Translations under genes and position numbers: made by a program
Shown here: piece after piece, positions 35,021 to 45,274 of the stretch
Layout: each line of letters begins with the position of its first letter
Position numbering within the stretch: position 1 is the first letter of the stretch
Assembly (NCBI RefSeq): GCF_026153205.1
Contig: NZ_JAPFBW010000005.1
Location: 185,141-249,140 of the forward strand
Length of the DNA stretch: 64,000 nt
Direction: 5' to 3'
Source: Aquabacterium sp. A7-Y
GTDB taxonomy: Bacteria; Pseudomonadota; Gammaproteobacteria; Burkholderiales; Burkholderiaceae_C
Notes under the pieces: generated by a model
The model's database searches: none
Told to the model about the DNA's origin: nothing
What the model saw: the letters and a program-made list of their open reading frames with translations, nothing else

Positions 35021-36250
35021 TCAGTCCCAGGAGAGCGCGCCACCGGACTGGTACTCGATGACGCGGGTCTCAAAGAAATTGCGCTCTTTCTTCAGGTCGA
35101 TCATTTCGCTCATCCAGGGGAACGGGTTCTCCTCGTTCGGGAAGAGCTCCTCCAGGCCGATCTGCGTCGCGCGCCGATTCGCGATGTAGCGCAGGTAGCC
35201 TTTGAACATCGAAGCGTTGAGGCCCAGCACGCCGCGCGGCATGGTGTCCTCGGCGTAGCGGTACTCCAGCTCGACCGCCTTCAGGAACAGGGCCTTGATC
35301 TCGGCCTTGAAGGTGGCGGTCCAGAGATGCGGATTCTCCAGCTTGATCTGGTTGATCAGGTCGATGCCGAAATTGCAGTGCATCGACTCGTCGCGCAGGA
35401 TGTACTGGTACTGCTCGGCCGCGCCGGTCATCTTGTTCTGCCGCCCCAGCGCCAGGATCTGCGTGAAGCCGACGTAGAAGAACAGGCCCTCCATCAGGCA
35501 GGCGAACACGATCAGCGACTTCAGCAGCGTCTGGTCGTTCTCCGGCGTGCCGGTGCGGAAGTTGGGGTCCATGATCGCGTCGATGAACGGGATCAGGAAT
35601 TCGTCCTTGTCGCGGATCGACGCCACCTCGTGATAGGCGTTGAAGATCTCGCTCTCGTCCAGGCCCAGCGACTCCACGATGTACTGGTAGGCGTGGGTGT
35701 GGATCGCTTCCTCGAAGGCCTGGCGCAGCAGGAACTGGCGCGCCTCGGGCGCCGTGATGTGCCGGTAGGTGCCGAGCACGATGTTGTTGGCGGCGAGCGA
35801 ATCGGCCGTCACGAAAAAGCCGAGGTTGCGCTTGATGATGCGGCGTTCGTCGTCGCTCAGGCCGTTGGGGTCCTTCCAGGTCGCGATGTCGCGTGACATG
35901 TTGACCTCCTGCGGCATCCAGTGGTTCGCGCAGGTCGCGAGGTACTTCTCCCAGGCCCACTTGTACTTGAAGGGCACCAGCTGGTTAACGTCGGTCTGGC
36001 CGTTGATGATGCGCTTGTCGGCCACGTTCACGCGGCGCTCGCTGCCGGACTGCACGGTGCTCGCAGTGTCCGCTGCAGGAGTCGGCAGCGAAGCAGCAAG
36101 GAAGCTGGAGGAGGGGGAGGAGAAGGAGGACACCGCTTGTTGGGGCGACGGGGGCATGGCCCGCGCTTCACTGGAGAGATTTTGCGCGGTGCTCGTCGAG
36201 TGCTTTTTCGAGGGAGTGACTTCTTCTTCCCAGACCAACATGGTGGACAT
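35021..36250 (-). CDS. nrdB: Class Ia ribonucleotide reductase, beta subunit
   Basis: About 409 residues. The diiron/tyrosyl-radical subunit: [10 protein letters not shown] supplies the first aspartate, [14 protein letters not shown] supplies Glu, His and the radical tyrosine at the expected spacing (ExxHxxxY), and [11 protein letters not shown] the later ligands. The N-terminal ~65 residues are Ser/Ala/Pro-rich and look disordered. Start: ATG at 36248-36250 with an AGG close by; ATG three codons later is the alternative. It is downstream of nrdA across a 343-bp spacer with repeats, unusually long for an nrdAB pair. Confidence 0.94.
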   Translation of the reverse strand: MSTMLVWEEEVTPSKKHSTSTAQNLSSEARAMPPSPQQAVSSFSSPSSSFLAASLPTPAADTASTVQSGSERRVNVADKRIINGQTDVNQLVPFKYKWAWEKYLATCANHWMPQEVNMSRDIATWKDPNGLSDDERRIIKRNLGFFVTADSLAANNIVLGTYRHITAPEARQFLLRQAFEEAIHTHAYQYIVESLGLDESEIFNAYHEVASIRDKDEFLIPFIDAIMDPNFRTGTPENDQTLLKSLIVFACLMEGLFFYVGFTQILALGRQNKMTGAAEQYQYILRDESMHCNFGIDLINQIKLENPHLWTATFKAEIKALFLKAVELEYRYAEDTMPRGVLGLNASMFKGYLRYIANRRATQIGLEELFPNEENPFPWMSEMIDLKKERNFFETRVIEYQSGGALSWD

Positions 36251-36593
36251 CCTGTAGCGGTGAATTATGAGAGTGTTGTGTTCAAACACCAAGCACTTCT
36301 TGACATTCGTGCGACGAACTTGTTGCGGTCGTGCATCGCTTCAAGCACTCGGGTGAACACGGAGAAGAGGCAAGTGCTGCTGCATGCATCGCCTCGCAGA
36401 CAACACAAGGGGCATCGTGTCGCGCCGACCGACCGATCGACCCATCGATCGATCGCCAAGCATCGTGTCGCTGCTCATCACGCGCGGCCCCTCTGGTGAA
36501 AACCACGAGCGAGCGACACACACGAGAGGCATCGCTCGCCTGGCAGCGATCGGTGCGAGGGTCTTCTGCCTGCACCGATCGCCCCCGGTCTGT
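36251..36593. other. nrdA-nrdB spacer rich in short repeats
   Basis: No gene is supported here. Directly after nrdA is an 11-bp inverted repeat (36546-36556 / 36572-36582). A 12-bp direct repeat, GCATCGTGTCGC, occurs at 36412-36423 and 36460-36471. Between those copies lies a run of overlapping GATC/ATCG tetranucleotides (36424-36457). Near nrdB is a GTGTT-NN-AACAC element (36278-36289). The spacer may contain an nrdB-specific promoter or RNA-processing sites; no NrdR box was found. Confidence 0.6.
36546..36582 (-). other. Stem-loop following nrdA
   Basis: Perfect 11-bp arms, GCGATCGGTGC and GCACCGATCGC, with a 15-base loop, beginning 11 bases after the nrdA TAA. No U-run follows on the minus strand, so it is more likely an mRNA-stabilising or processing hairpin than an intrinsic terminator. 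Confidence 0.6.
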
Positions 36594-39506
36594 TTACTGG
36601 CACGCCTCGCAGGTCGGGTCGTCGATCGCGCAGAACTTCACGTCGGTGGCGGGATCGCTCGCCGCCGCGACCTGGGCTTGCGCCGCGGCCGCCGCCGCCT
36701 CCATCGCCGAGAGGCCGCCCGCGTTGCCGCCCTGGGTCGGCACCGCGTTGAGCTGGCCCGCCTTGACGGTGGACTTCTCGGCGTGGGTCGCGCCGATGGT
36801 GCGCAGGTAGTAGGTGGTCTTCAGGCCGCGCGTCCAGGCCAGCTTGTAGGTGTCGTCGAGCTTCTTGCCGGAGGCGCCGGCCATGTAGATGTTGAGCGAC
36901 TGGGCCTGGTCGATCCACTTCTGGCGGCGCGCCGCCGCTTCCACCAGCCAGGTCGGCTCGATCTCGAAGGCGGTCGCATAGAGCTGCTTCAGCTCCTCGG
37001 GCACCCGGTCGATGCGGCGCAGCGAACCGTCGAAGTGCTTCAGGTCCATCACCATCACGTCGTCCCACAGCCCCAGCTGCTTCAGGTCGCGCACCAGGTA
37101 CTCGTTGATGACGGTGAACTCGCCCGACAGGTTGGACTTGACGGACAGGTTGCCGAAGCAGGGCTCGATCGACGCGTCCACGCCAATGATGTTGGAGATG
37201 GTCGCGGTCGGCGCGATCGCCACGCAGTTGGAATTGCGCATGCCGTGCTGCTGGATGCGTGCGCGCAGCGCGTCCCAGTCCAGCGTGCGGCTGCGGTCCA
37301 CCTCGACGTAGCCGCCGCGCTGCTCGGCCAGCAGGTCGAGCGAGTCGATCGGCAGCACGCCGCGGTCCCACAGCGAGCCCTTGTAGCTGGAGTAGCGGCC
37401 CCGCTCGGCGGCCAGCTCGGTCGACGCCCAGTAGGCGTAATAGCACAGCGCCTCCATCGAGCGGTCGGCGAAGTCCACCGCCTCCTGGCTGGCGTAGGGG
37501 ATGCGCAGTTCGTACAGGCTGTCCTGGAAGGCCATCACGCCCAGGCCGACCGGGCGATGGCGCATGTTGGAGTCGCGCGCCTTCTTGACGGCGTAGTAAT
37601 TGATGTCGATGACGTTGTCGAGCATGCGCATCGCCGTCGCCACCGTCTTCTTCAGCTTCTCGTGGTCGATGCCGCCGTCCTTCAGGTGCTGCGACAGGTT
37701 GACCGAGCCGAGGTTGCAGACCGCGATCTCGTTGTCATTGGTGTTCAGCGTGATCTCGGTGCACAGGTTGGACGAATGCACCACACCCACGTGCTGCTGC
37801 GGCGAGCGCACATTGCAGGCGTCCTTGAAGGTGATCCAGGGGTGGCCGGTCTCGAACAGCATCGACAGCATGCGGCGCCACAGGTCGACCGCGCGCACCT
37901 TCTTGAACAGCTTGATCTCGCCGCGGGCGACCTTGTCCTCGTAGCGGGTGTAGGCTTCCTCGAAGGCCTTGCCGAACTTGTCGTGCAGGTCCGGGCAGGT
38001 GGCCGGGGAGAACAGCGTCCACTCGCCGTTTTCCATCACGCGGCGCATGAACAGGTCGGGAATCCAGTTCGCCGTGTTCATGTCGTGGGTGCGGCGGCGG
38101 TCGTCGCCGGTGTTCTTGCGCAGCTCCAGGAACTCCTCGACGTCGAGGTGCCAGCTTTCCAGGTAGGCGCACACGGCGCCCTTGCGCTTGCCGCCCTGGT
38201 TGACCGCCACCGCGGTGTCGTTGACGACCTTCAGGAAAGGCACCACACCCTGGCTCTTGCCATTGGTGCCCTTGATGTGCGAGCCCAGCGCACGCACGCG
38301 GGTCCAGTCGTTGCCCAGACCGCCGGCGAACTTGGACAGCAGCGCGTTGTCCTTGATGGCCTCGTAGATGCCGTCGAGGTCGTCGGGCACCGTCGTCAGG
38401 TAGCAGCTGGAGAGTTGCGAGCGGCGCGTGCCGGAGTTGAACAGCGTCGGCGTGCTCGACATGAAGTCGAAGCTGGACAGGACTTCATAAAACTCGATCG
38501 CGCGCGCTTCGCGGTCGATCTCGTTGAGCGCCAGGCCCATCGCCACCCGCATGAAAAATGCTTGCGGCAGCTCGATGCGCTGGCTGTCGATGTGCAGGAA
38601 GTAGCGATCGTAGAGCGTCTGCAGGCCCAGGTAGTCGAACTGCAGGTCGCGGTCGGCGTCGAGCGCTTCGCCCAGCTTCTTCAGGTCGTACTGCAGCAGC
38701 TTCTCGTCGAGCAGCTCGGCCTCGACGCCGCGCTTGACGAAAGTGGGGAAGTACTCCGCATAACGCTGGTGCATCTCGGCATGCATCACCTCCTCGCCGA
38801 GGATTTCCTTGCGGATCGTGTGCAGCAGCAGGCGCGCCGTGGCGTGGGTGTAGCCGGGGTCCTTCTCGATCAGCGTGCGGGCAGCCAGGATGGCGGCCTT
38901 GAAGACCTCGTCGATCGGCACACCGTCGTACAGGTTGCGTTTGGTCTCGGCGAAGATCGGCTCGGGCTTGACGTCGGCGCCGAGGCCCGCGCAGGCGGAC
39001 TCGATCAGGGCCTGCAGCCGGGGCAGGTCCAGCGGCACGCGGTGGCCCCGGTCCAGCACCGTCAGCGCCGGCTCGACGACGGCGGCGGGCACCTCGCCCT
39101 GGCGCGCGCGCTCCTGCGAGCGGCGCTCGCGGTAGAGCACATAGGCGCGTGCGATCTCATGGTGGCCGCCGCGCATCAGCGCGAGCTCGACGTGATCCTG
39201 CACATCTTCAATATGGAAGGTACCGCCGCTCGGGCGCGAGCGCAGCAGGGCCCGCACCACGCTCTCGGTCAGACCGTCGACGGTCTCGCGCACGCTGGCC
39301 GAGGCCGCGCCCTGGGTGCCGTGCACTGCCAGGAAGGCCTTCATCATCGCCACGGCGATCTTGTTGGGCTCGAAGGACACCACCGCGCCATTGCGACGAA
39401 TGATCTGATAGGCGGCATAGGCCGAAGCCGGCGGCGTAGCCGGGCGGCTTGCACCGGCCCCAAGGCCCGTGACCTGAGGTTCGACGCTGGTCGTGACGGT
39501 CTGCAT
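36594..39506 (-). CDS. nrdA: Class Ia ribonucleoside-diphosphate reductase, alpha subunit
   Basis: A 970-residue catalytic subunit, longer than the roughly 760 of E. coli. The N-terminus has an ATP-cone (about residues 25-135, from YQIIRRNGAVVSFEPNKIA) and a second cone-like or NrdA N-terminal region to about 235, as in Pseudomonas-type enzymes. Catalytic parts: TPTLFNSGTRRSQLSSC (first redox Cys), SSNLCTEITLNTNDNEIAVCN (radical Cys, Glu, second redox Cys), and the C-terminal thiol tail CEACQ. Start: ATG at 39504-39506 behind AGAAGGGG. Promoter and NrdR-like boxes lie near 39706-39751. Confidence 0.95.
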   Translation of the reverse strand: MQTVTTSVEPQVTGLGAGASRPATPPASAYAAYQIIRRNGAVVSFEPNKIAVAMMKAFLAVHGTQGAASASVRETVDGLTESVVRALLRSRPSGGTFHIEDVQDHVELALMRGGHHEIARAYVLYRERRSQERARQGEVPAAVVEPALTVLDRGHRVPLDLPRLQALIESACAGLGADVKPEPIFAETKRNLYDGVPIDEVFKAAILAARTLIEKDPGYTHATARLLLHTIRKEILGEEVMHAEMHQRYAEYFPTFVKRGVEAELLDEKLLQYDLKKLGEALDADRDLQFDYLGLQTLYDRYFLHIDSQRIELPQAFFMRVAMGLALNEIDREARAIEFYEVLSSFDFMSSTPTLFNSGTRRSQLSSCYLTTVPDDLDGIYEAIKDNALLSKFAGGLGNDWTRVRALGSHIKGTNGKSQGVVPFLKVVNDTAVAVNQGGKRKGAVCAYLESWHLDVEEFLELRKNTGDDRRRTHDMNTANWIPDLFMRRVMENGEWTLFSPATCPDLHDKFGKAFEEAYTRYEDKVARGEIKLFKKVRAVDLWRRMLSMLFETGHPWITFKDACNVRSPQQHVGVVHSSNLCTEITLNTNDNEIAVCNLGSVNLSQHLKDGGIDHEKLKKTVATAMRMLDNVIDINYYAVKKARDSNMRHRPVGLGVMAFQDSLYELRIPYASQEAVDFADRSMEALCYYAYWASTELAAERGRYSSYKGSLWDRGVLPIDSLDLLAEQRGGYVEVDRSRTLDWDALRARIQQHGMRNSNCVAIAPTATISNIIGVDASIEPCFGNLSVKSNLSGEFTVINEYLVRDLKQLGLWDDVMVMDLKHFDGSLRRIDRVPEELKQLYATAFEIEPTWLVEAAARRQKWIDQAQSLNIYMAGASGKKLDDTYKLAWTRGLKTTYYLRTIGATHAEKSTVKAGQLNAVPTQGGNAGGLSAMEAAAAAAQAQVAAASDPATDVKFCAIDDPTCEACQ

Positions 39507-39705
39507 GAATACCCCTTCTGTCTGCTTGACTCTGCGAATATCGAAAGCATCGCGGCCCATCTCCACGCAGGCGCGCGGGGGGCTGGTCGTGCTGGTGTTT
39601 GTCTTCAGCGCCCGACGCCGGCAGGGCCCCGTGCGTGGCACTGTCGGACCCCCTGCCGGCCTGCTGTCGGACCGCTTTTTTTGAGAGGGCGCGAGGATAA
39701 CACGA
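39507..39705 (-). other. nrdA 5' leader region
   Basis: About 195 bases between the predicted transcription start and the nrdA ATG. It contains a 10-bp inverted repeat, GCCGGCAGGG / CCCTGCCGGC (39617-39626 / 39651-39660), a 10-bp direct repeat CTGTCGGACC (39641 and 39664), and a run of seven T (plus strand, 39675-39681). No known riboswitch is recognised. Confidence 0.5.
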
Positions 39706-39751
39706 ACACTATAGCTAGCGGCTCGCGCCACTTCAACACGCTAGCGATAGC
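39706..39751 (-). promoter_or_regulatory. nrdA promoter with two NrdR-like boxes
   Basis: On the minus strand TTGAAG (39736-39731) and TATAGT (39713-39708) stand 17 bp apart, a plausible sigma-70 promoter. Overlapping the -10 is ACACTATAGCTAGCGG (39706-39721), 12 of 16 matches to the NrdR box consensus ACACWATATATWGTGT. A weaker box, ACACGCTAGCGATAGC (39736-39751), begins exactly 30 bp away, near the 3-helical-turn spacing typical of paired NrdR boxes. Repression of nrdAB by NrdR when dATP is high is the expected use. Confidence 0.6.
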
Positions 39752-39937
39752 GTCGCGGTGAGGAATGCAGGGGTTGACGCGCGACGCATTTTTTGTCTGT
39801 GAAACGCCGCCGCGGCACTCACTTCCGCGCCAGCCCGCGCCACGCCTTGCATGCGGGTACGCATCCCGCGCCGATGCTTGGGATGCGAAGGTTTTCGCCT
39901 CACGAGGCGCATCGACGCTGAACGCCGGGATGCGGCT
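39752..39937. other. Intergenic region between nrd promoter and ampD 3' end
   Basis: No gene is supported. An inverted repeat CGCATCCC / GGGATGCG (39860-39867 / 39880-39887) and a small CGCCTC-AC-GAGGCG palindrome near 39897-39910 are present; neither is followed by a T-run on the proper strand. Confidence 0.4.
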
Positions 39938-40570
39938 TCAGCGATCTGTGTGGCGTGTGGCGGACGCGACGTGCGCGGGGGTCGTGGGTGATGCCAGGGA
40001 AAGGGGAAAGGCGTCGGCCCCCCACCCCAGCGCGAGCGCCACGCCCTGCCAGTCGAAGGCAGCGCCGGGGTCGCGCTTGCGGCCCGGCGCGACATGCTCG
40101 TGGCCAGCCAGGTGCGTGATCGGATAGCGCGCGCGCAAGGCCTGCAGCAGGGCCACCAGGCAGGGATACTGCGCTGCCGCGAAGGGCTCGTCCTCGAGTC
40201 CCTCGAGCTCGACGCCGATCGAATAGTCGTTGCAGTTTTCACGCCCTCGATACGAGGAGCGCCCCGCATGCCAGGCGCGCTCCTCGCAGGAGACGAACTG
40301 CAGCAGTTCGCCGTCGCGCCGAATGACGAAGTGCGAGGACACCTCCATGCCGCGGATCTGCTGGAAGTAGGGATGTGCGTCCCAGTCCAGCGTGTTCGTG
40401 AACAACTGCTCGATCTCGGGGCCGCCGTAGCGGCCGGGCGGCAGGCTGATCGAATGGATCACGACCAGATCGATCAGCGAGCCTTCGGGCCGGGGACCGA
40501 AATTGGGCGAAGGCACCGCGCGTGCGCCCTCGAGCCAGCCGTCCCGCCAGGTCGCCGCGCTGCCTTGCAT
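39938..40570 (-). CDS. ampD: 1,6-anhydro-N-acetylmuramyl-L-alanine amidase
   Basis: A 210-residue zinc amidase that removes the peptide from anhydro-muropeptides in the cytosol. Zinc ligands are in LVVIHSISLPPG (first His), HAGRSSYRGRENCNDYSIGVELEG (His and the conserved Glu), and LAGHEHVAPGRKRDPG (His and Asp). Start: ATG at 40568-40570. The C-terminal ~20 residues extend a little beyond the family core. AmpD and Mpl, also in this window, act in the same recycling pathway. It sits 35 bp downstream of pilR. Confidence 0.94.
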   Translation of the reverse strand: MQGSAATWRDGWLEGARAVPSPNFGPRPEGSLIDLVVIHSISLPPGRYGGPEIEQLFTNTLDWDAHPYFQQIRGMEVSSHFVIRRDGELLQFVSCEERAWHAGRSSYRGRENCNDYSIGVELEGLEDEPFAAAQYPCLVALLQALRARYPITHLAGHEHVAPGRKRDPGAAFDWQGVALALGWGADAFPLSLASPTTPAHVASATRHTDR

Positions 40571-40605
40571 GCCTGGGCCTCGTGGTGCGCGTCCGCCGCC
40601 GACCC

Positions 40606-42168
<1,563 letters not shown>

Positions 42169-42178
42169 CTGGCGAGGT

Positions 42179-44080
42179 TCAAGCTGGCAACGGGGCTTCG
42201 ATGGCACCCAGGGGCTCCAGGCGCATCACGACGAAGAACTCATTGCGAGCAACATGCTGGGGGCCCCGCAGACGGTAGTCGATGGTGGCGCCATAGCGCT
42301 CGCACAGCTCCTTGCAAATATACAAGCCCAGGCCGGTGCCCCGGCTGCGGGTCGAAAAGAAGGGCTCGAACAGGAAACGCTCGACGTCGGGCGGAATGGG
42401 GGCGCCGTCGCTCGCGACGCTGAGCGAAAGCACCTGGCTCTCGACGCTCAGGCGCAGCTCGACGCTGCCCGGCGTGCCGGAGGCATGGCGGTAGGCGTTG
42501 TCGAGCAGGTTGATCAGCACCCGCCTCAGGTGCTCGGCGTCGAAGGCGGCACCGCAGGGCTGCGGCGGGAAGGCCACCCGCAGCGCGCTGCGCTCGCCCA
42601 GCGGCAGGCGCACCGTGCGCGCCCATTCACGGCAGGCGGCGTCGACCAGGGCCCGCACGTCGATCACGTCGGCGCGGATCGGCGCGCCACCGGGAGCGAC
42701 CTCCATCACGTCGTCGACGATACGCTTCAGGCGTTCGACGTTGTCGGCCACCATCTGGGTCAGCTGGCGGTGCGCCGGCAGAGCGACGTCTTCGGCCAGC
42801 AGGGCATTGGCCTGCGCGATGGCGGACAGCGGATTGCGGATCTCGTGCGCGATGCCGGCGGAGATGCGCCCCATCGCCGCCAGCTTTTCCTGCCGCATCC
42901 GGGCCTGCACGTCGCGCAGATCTTCGAGGAACAGCACACACAGTTCCTCCGAGCGCTCGCGCTGGCGCCGGCGGGTGAAGCGCATGCGCACCCGCAAGGC
43001 ACGCGACTGCCCCGAGGCGAACTGCAGGGTCAGCTCGCGGCCTGCCTCGGGCGAGCGCCCCTCGGCGAAGGCGCCTTGCGCGGCAGCGGCCAGCGGCGCC
43101 CACACCGGATGGCTGTGCAGGTGAAAAGGCGCCGGGCGCACCAGGCCTTCGTCCGCGATCAGCCGGCGTGCCGCCGGGTTGGCGGCGCGCACGCGGCCGC
43201 GCCGGTCGACCACCAGCACACCGTCCTGCATCTCTTCGATCACCAGGCGGTTCAGCTGCGCCTGCTGGCGCGCCAGCTCCATGCTGCCGCGCGCGGCGAG
43301 CTCCTCGCGAGCCAGCCGTCCGGCCAGCTCGCCGGCCAGGATGGTGACGACAAAAAAGCCCGTGCCCACCAGGCCCGCCTGGGTCATCAGCGGACCCAGC
43401 TGCCCACCCTGCAGCGCATGCAGCCAGGCCTCGCCGAGCAGCAGCAAGGTCACGGCCGCGGCAACGGCCAGCGCCGACAGCCGCGGCGTCAGCACGCCTG
43501 CCATCAACACCGGCAGCACCATCAGCGGCACGAAGTTGATGTTGGACACCGAGGTCAGCAGATGCAAGGTGCCGAACACGGCCAGATCCATGCCGATGCT
43601 GGCGGCCCACTGGCGGCGCAGCAGCCGGCTGGAGGACAAGGGCTCCTTGGCTTCGGCGCGCGAGCGTGCCAGCCACCAGGTGGCGAAGGCCGTCACGGCA
43701 TAGCCCACATAGATGGCCAGCGGCCAGGGCGGCAGCCGGTTGGCAGCGGTCAGCAGCGGACCCAGCTGGGTCACCAGCAGCAGCAGGCCGACCGCGGCGC
43801 GCGCACCGAGGAAGGTGCGGTAGATGCGTTGAAAGGACGGCAGGCCCACACCCAGCAGGCGCTTGGCCTGACGCGACAGGAAACGCGAGTCGTTGCCCTG
43901 CGGCGCGGCCCAGCCGGTGTAGCGCGACTCCCTGCCGTCGCCGCGATCCTCGCCGAACTCGGTGTCCTGGGCCACGCCCAGCGCGGCGAACCACGACTCC
44001 TCGCCCTGCAGCGAGACATCGGAGGAGGCGGTGGAACGGCGGCTGTCGGGCTTGCGCGTCCGGCTGGGTCGGCGGCTCAT
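42179..44080 (-). CDS. pilS: PilS-type membrane sensor histidine kinase
   Basis: A 633-residue kinase. A charged N-terminal tail (about 100 residues, unusually long) precedes six predicted membrane helices (about 112-280), then a PAS-like segment ([21 protein letters not shown]). The H-box is [16 protein letters not shown] near residue 410, the N-box [10 protein letters not shown], and the G-boxes [15 protein letters not shown]. PilS senses pilin level in the membrane in Pseudomonas; the cue here is not known. Start: ATG at 44078-44080. It lies 34 bp downstream of the small Zn-ribbon gene and immediately precedes pilR. Confidence 0.94.
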   Translation of the reverse strand: MSRRPSRTRKPDSRRSTASSDVSLQGEESWFAALGVAQDTEFGEDRGDGRESRYTGWAAPQGNDSRFLSRQAKRLLGVGLPSFQRIYRTFLGARAAVGLLLLVTQLGPLLTAANRLPPWPLAIYVGYAVTAFATWWLARSRAEAKEPLSSSRLLRRQWAASIGMDLAVFGTLHLLTSVSNINFVPLMVLPVLMAGVLTPRLSALAVAAAVTLLLLGEAWLHALQGGQLGPLMTQAGLVGTGFFVVTILAGELAGRLAREELAARGSMELARQQAQLNRLVIEEMQDGVLVVDRRGRVRAANPAARRLIADEGLVRPAPFHLHSHPVWAPLAAAAQGAFAEGRSPEAGRELTLQFASGQSRALRVRMRFTRRRQRERSEELCVLFLEDLRDVQARMRQEKLAAMGRISAGIAHEIRNPLSAIAQANALLAEDVALPAHRQLTQMVADNVERLKRIVDDVMEVAPGGAPIRADVIDVRALVDAACREWARTVRLPLGERSALRVAFPPQPCGAAFDAEHLRRVLINLLDNAYRHASGTPGSVELRLSVESQVLSLSVASDGAPIPPDVERFLFEPFFSTRSRGTGLGLYICKELCERYGATIDYRLRGPQHVARNEFFVVMRLEPLGAIEAPLPA

Positions 44081-44114
44081 GGTTCGGACGTCTCCGGGCG
44101 CTACGGAGGGAGGT

Positions 44115-44348
44115 TCAGCCGCCCGACGCACGCCGGTGCGCCTCGCAGCAATAGTGGCCGCCGGGCCCGGGCAGGGCCTCATCGCGCGGCAGGTGCACGC
44201 CGCACTGGCGGCATTCCACCATCTCGCGCGGCTTCCCGAGATCTTGGGGCGGCGGCGGCGTGGCGCTGCGGCGCGGTGCGGCGGGCCGCTGACTGCGGAC
44301 CAGCCACAGCACCACGACGACCACGAGGATCAGGACCAGGTATTTCAT
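44115..44348 (-). CDS. Small membrane-anchored Zn-ribbon protein (PP0621 family)
   Basis: A 77-residue protein with one N-terminal membrane helix (MKYLVLILVVVVVLWLV), a proline-rich linker, and a C-terminal CRQCGVHLPRDEAL...HYCCEAH segment with paired cysteines and histidine, consistent with a zinc site. The function of the PP0621 family is unknown. It lies between the YpjD-like gene (16 bp) and pilS (34 bp) on the same strand, an arrangement common near ffh in Burkholderiales. Start: ATG at 44346-44348. Confidence 0.85.
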   Translation of the reverse strand: MKYLVLILVVVVVLWLVRSQRPAAPRRSATPPPPQDLGKPREMVECRQCGVHLPRDEALPGPGGHYCCEAHRRASGG

Positions 44349-44364
44349 CTCGGACCGGCGCCTC

Positions 44365-45216
44365 TCAGGCTGCCGCACTGGGCCGGCTCAGCAGCACTTC
44401 GAGCACAAAACGCGAGCCGACGTAGGCCAGCAGCAGCAGAATCGCACCCGTGTACAGCCAGCGCGTCGCCATGCGGCCGCGCCAGCCGAAGGCCCGGCGC
44501 CCGGCCAGCAGCGCCGCGATGACGACCCAGGCGAGCACCGAGAACACGCTCTTGTGGTCCCAGCGCCAGGGATCGGCAAACCAGGCACCCAGGACCAGCG
44601 CGGCGGACAGCACGACAAAACCGGCGGCGACAAAACGGAAGGTGAGCTTCTCCAGCCGCAGCAGCGGCATGCCCAGCGGCGTGGGCGGCGCGATCGCGCG
44701 CTGGACACCGCCGCGCTTGTCGCGCATCTGGCGCTCGGCATTGGACAGCAGCGCCGCATGCAGCACGGCCGCGCCGAACAGACCGTAGGACGCGATGCCG
44801 AGCACCCAGTGCAGCGGCATCCAGGGCGAATTCAGGTGGGGCCGCACCTCGCCGGGATAGGCCAGCGCCAGCGCGACGGCGGTGAGTCCGAGCAGGGCCA
44901 GCGTGCGCCTCACCCCGGGCAGCGGCACGACCCGGCTCTCGACGGCGTAGACAGCGAGCACCAGCCACAGCGTGGTCGAGAGCGCCGGCGCGAAACCGAA
45001 GCGTGCGCCGACCTGCGTCACGCCCCAGCCCGAGGTATCGAGGACGATGGCCGCACCGTGCGCCAGCCAGCCCAGCAGCAGCGACCCGCGCGTGAAGCCC
45101 GGCCTCGCCCCTTGCAGCGCGGCGACGGCGTAGCCCAGCAGCGCGACGACGCTGGCGGCAATGGTCCACAGTGACGGGGCCGGTACGGAGCCCCAGGGCC
45201 CGGAAGCTAGAATCAT
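44365..45216 (-). CDS. YpjD/CcsA-like cytochrome c assembly-type membrane protein
   Basis: A 283-residue inner-membrane protein with about eight transmembrane helices and the CcsA/CcmF-type core: HWVLGIASYGLFGAAVLHA and the tryptophan-rich WFADPWRWDHKSVFS. The family includes heme-handling CcsA and E. coli YpjD, which also neighbours ffh. No ccsB or other cytochrome maturation gene is nearby, so YpjD is the better label. Start: ATG at 45214-45216; a GTG/ATG inside the first helix would shorten it. It is divergent from ffh across 58 bp. Confidence 0.85.
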   Translation of the reverse strand: MILASGPWGSVPAPSLWTIAASVVALLGYAVAALQGARPGFTRGSLLLGWLAHGAAIVLDTSGWGVTQVGARFGFAPALSTTLWLVLAVYAVESRVVPLPGVRRTLALLGLTAVALALAYPGEVRPHLNSPWMPLHWVLGIASYGLFGAAVLHAALLSNAERQMRDKRGGVQRAIAPPTPLGMPLLRLEKLTFRFVAAGFVVLSAALVLGAWFADPWRWDHKSVFSVLAWVVIAALLAGRRAFGWRGRMATRWLYTGAILLLLAYVGSRFVLEVLLSRPSAAA

Positions 45217-45274
45217 CCGCACAGTGTACTTTCGCGGCGCACCGTCCTGGCGCCCGCAGCAGCTCGCAAACCCC

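Noticed and set aside
39600..39681. Cobalamin riboswitch or terminator in the nrdA leader.
   Set aside because: The inverted repeat and T-run are 14 bases apart and on the strand opposite to nrdA; no B12-box sequence was recognised.
36384..39761. A 1125-codon open frame on the plus strand opposite nrdA.
   Set aside because: Antisense shadow: no recognisable protein features, and the opposite strand encodes a complete NrdA with all catalytic cysteines.
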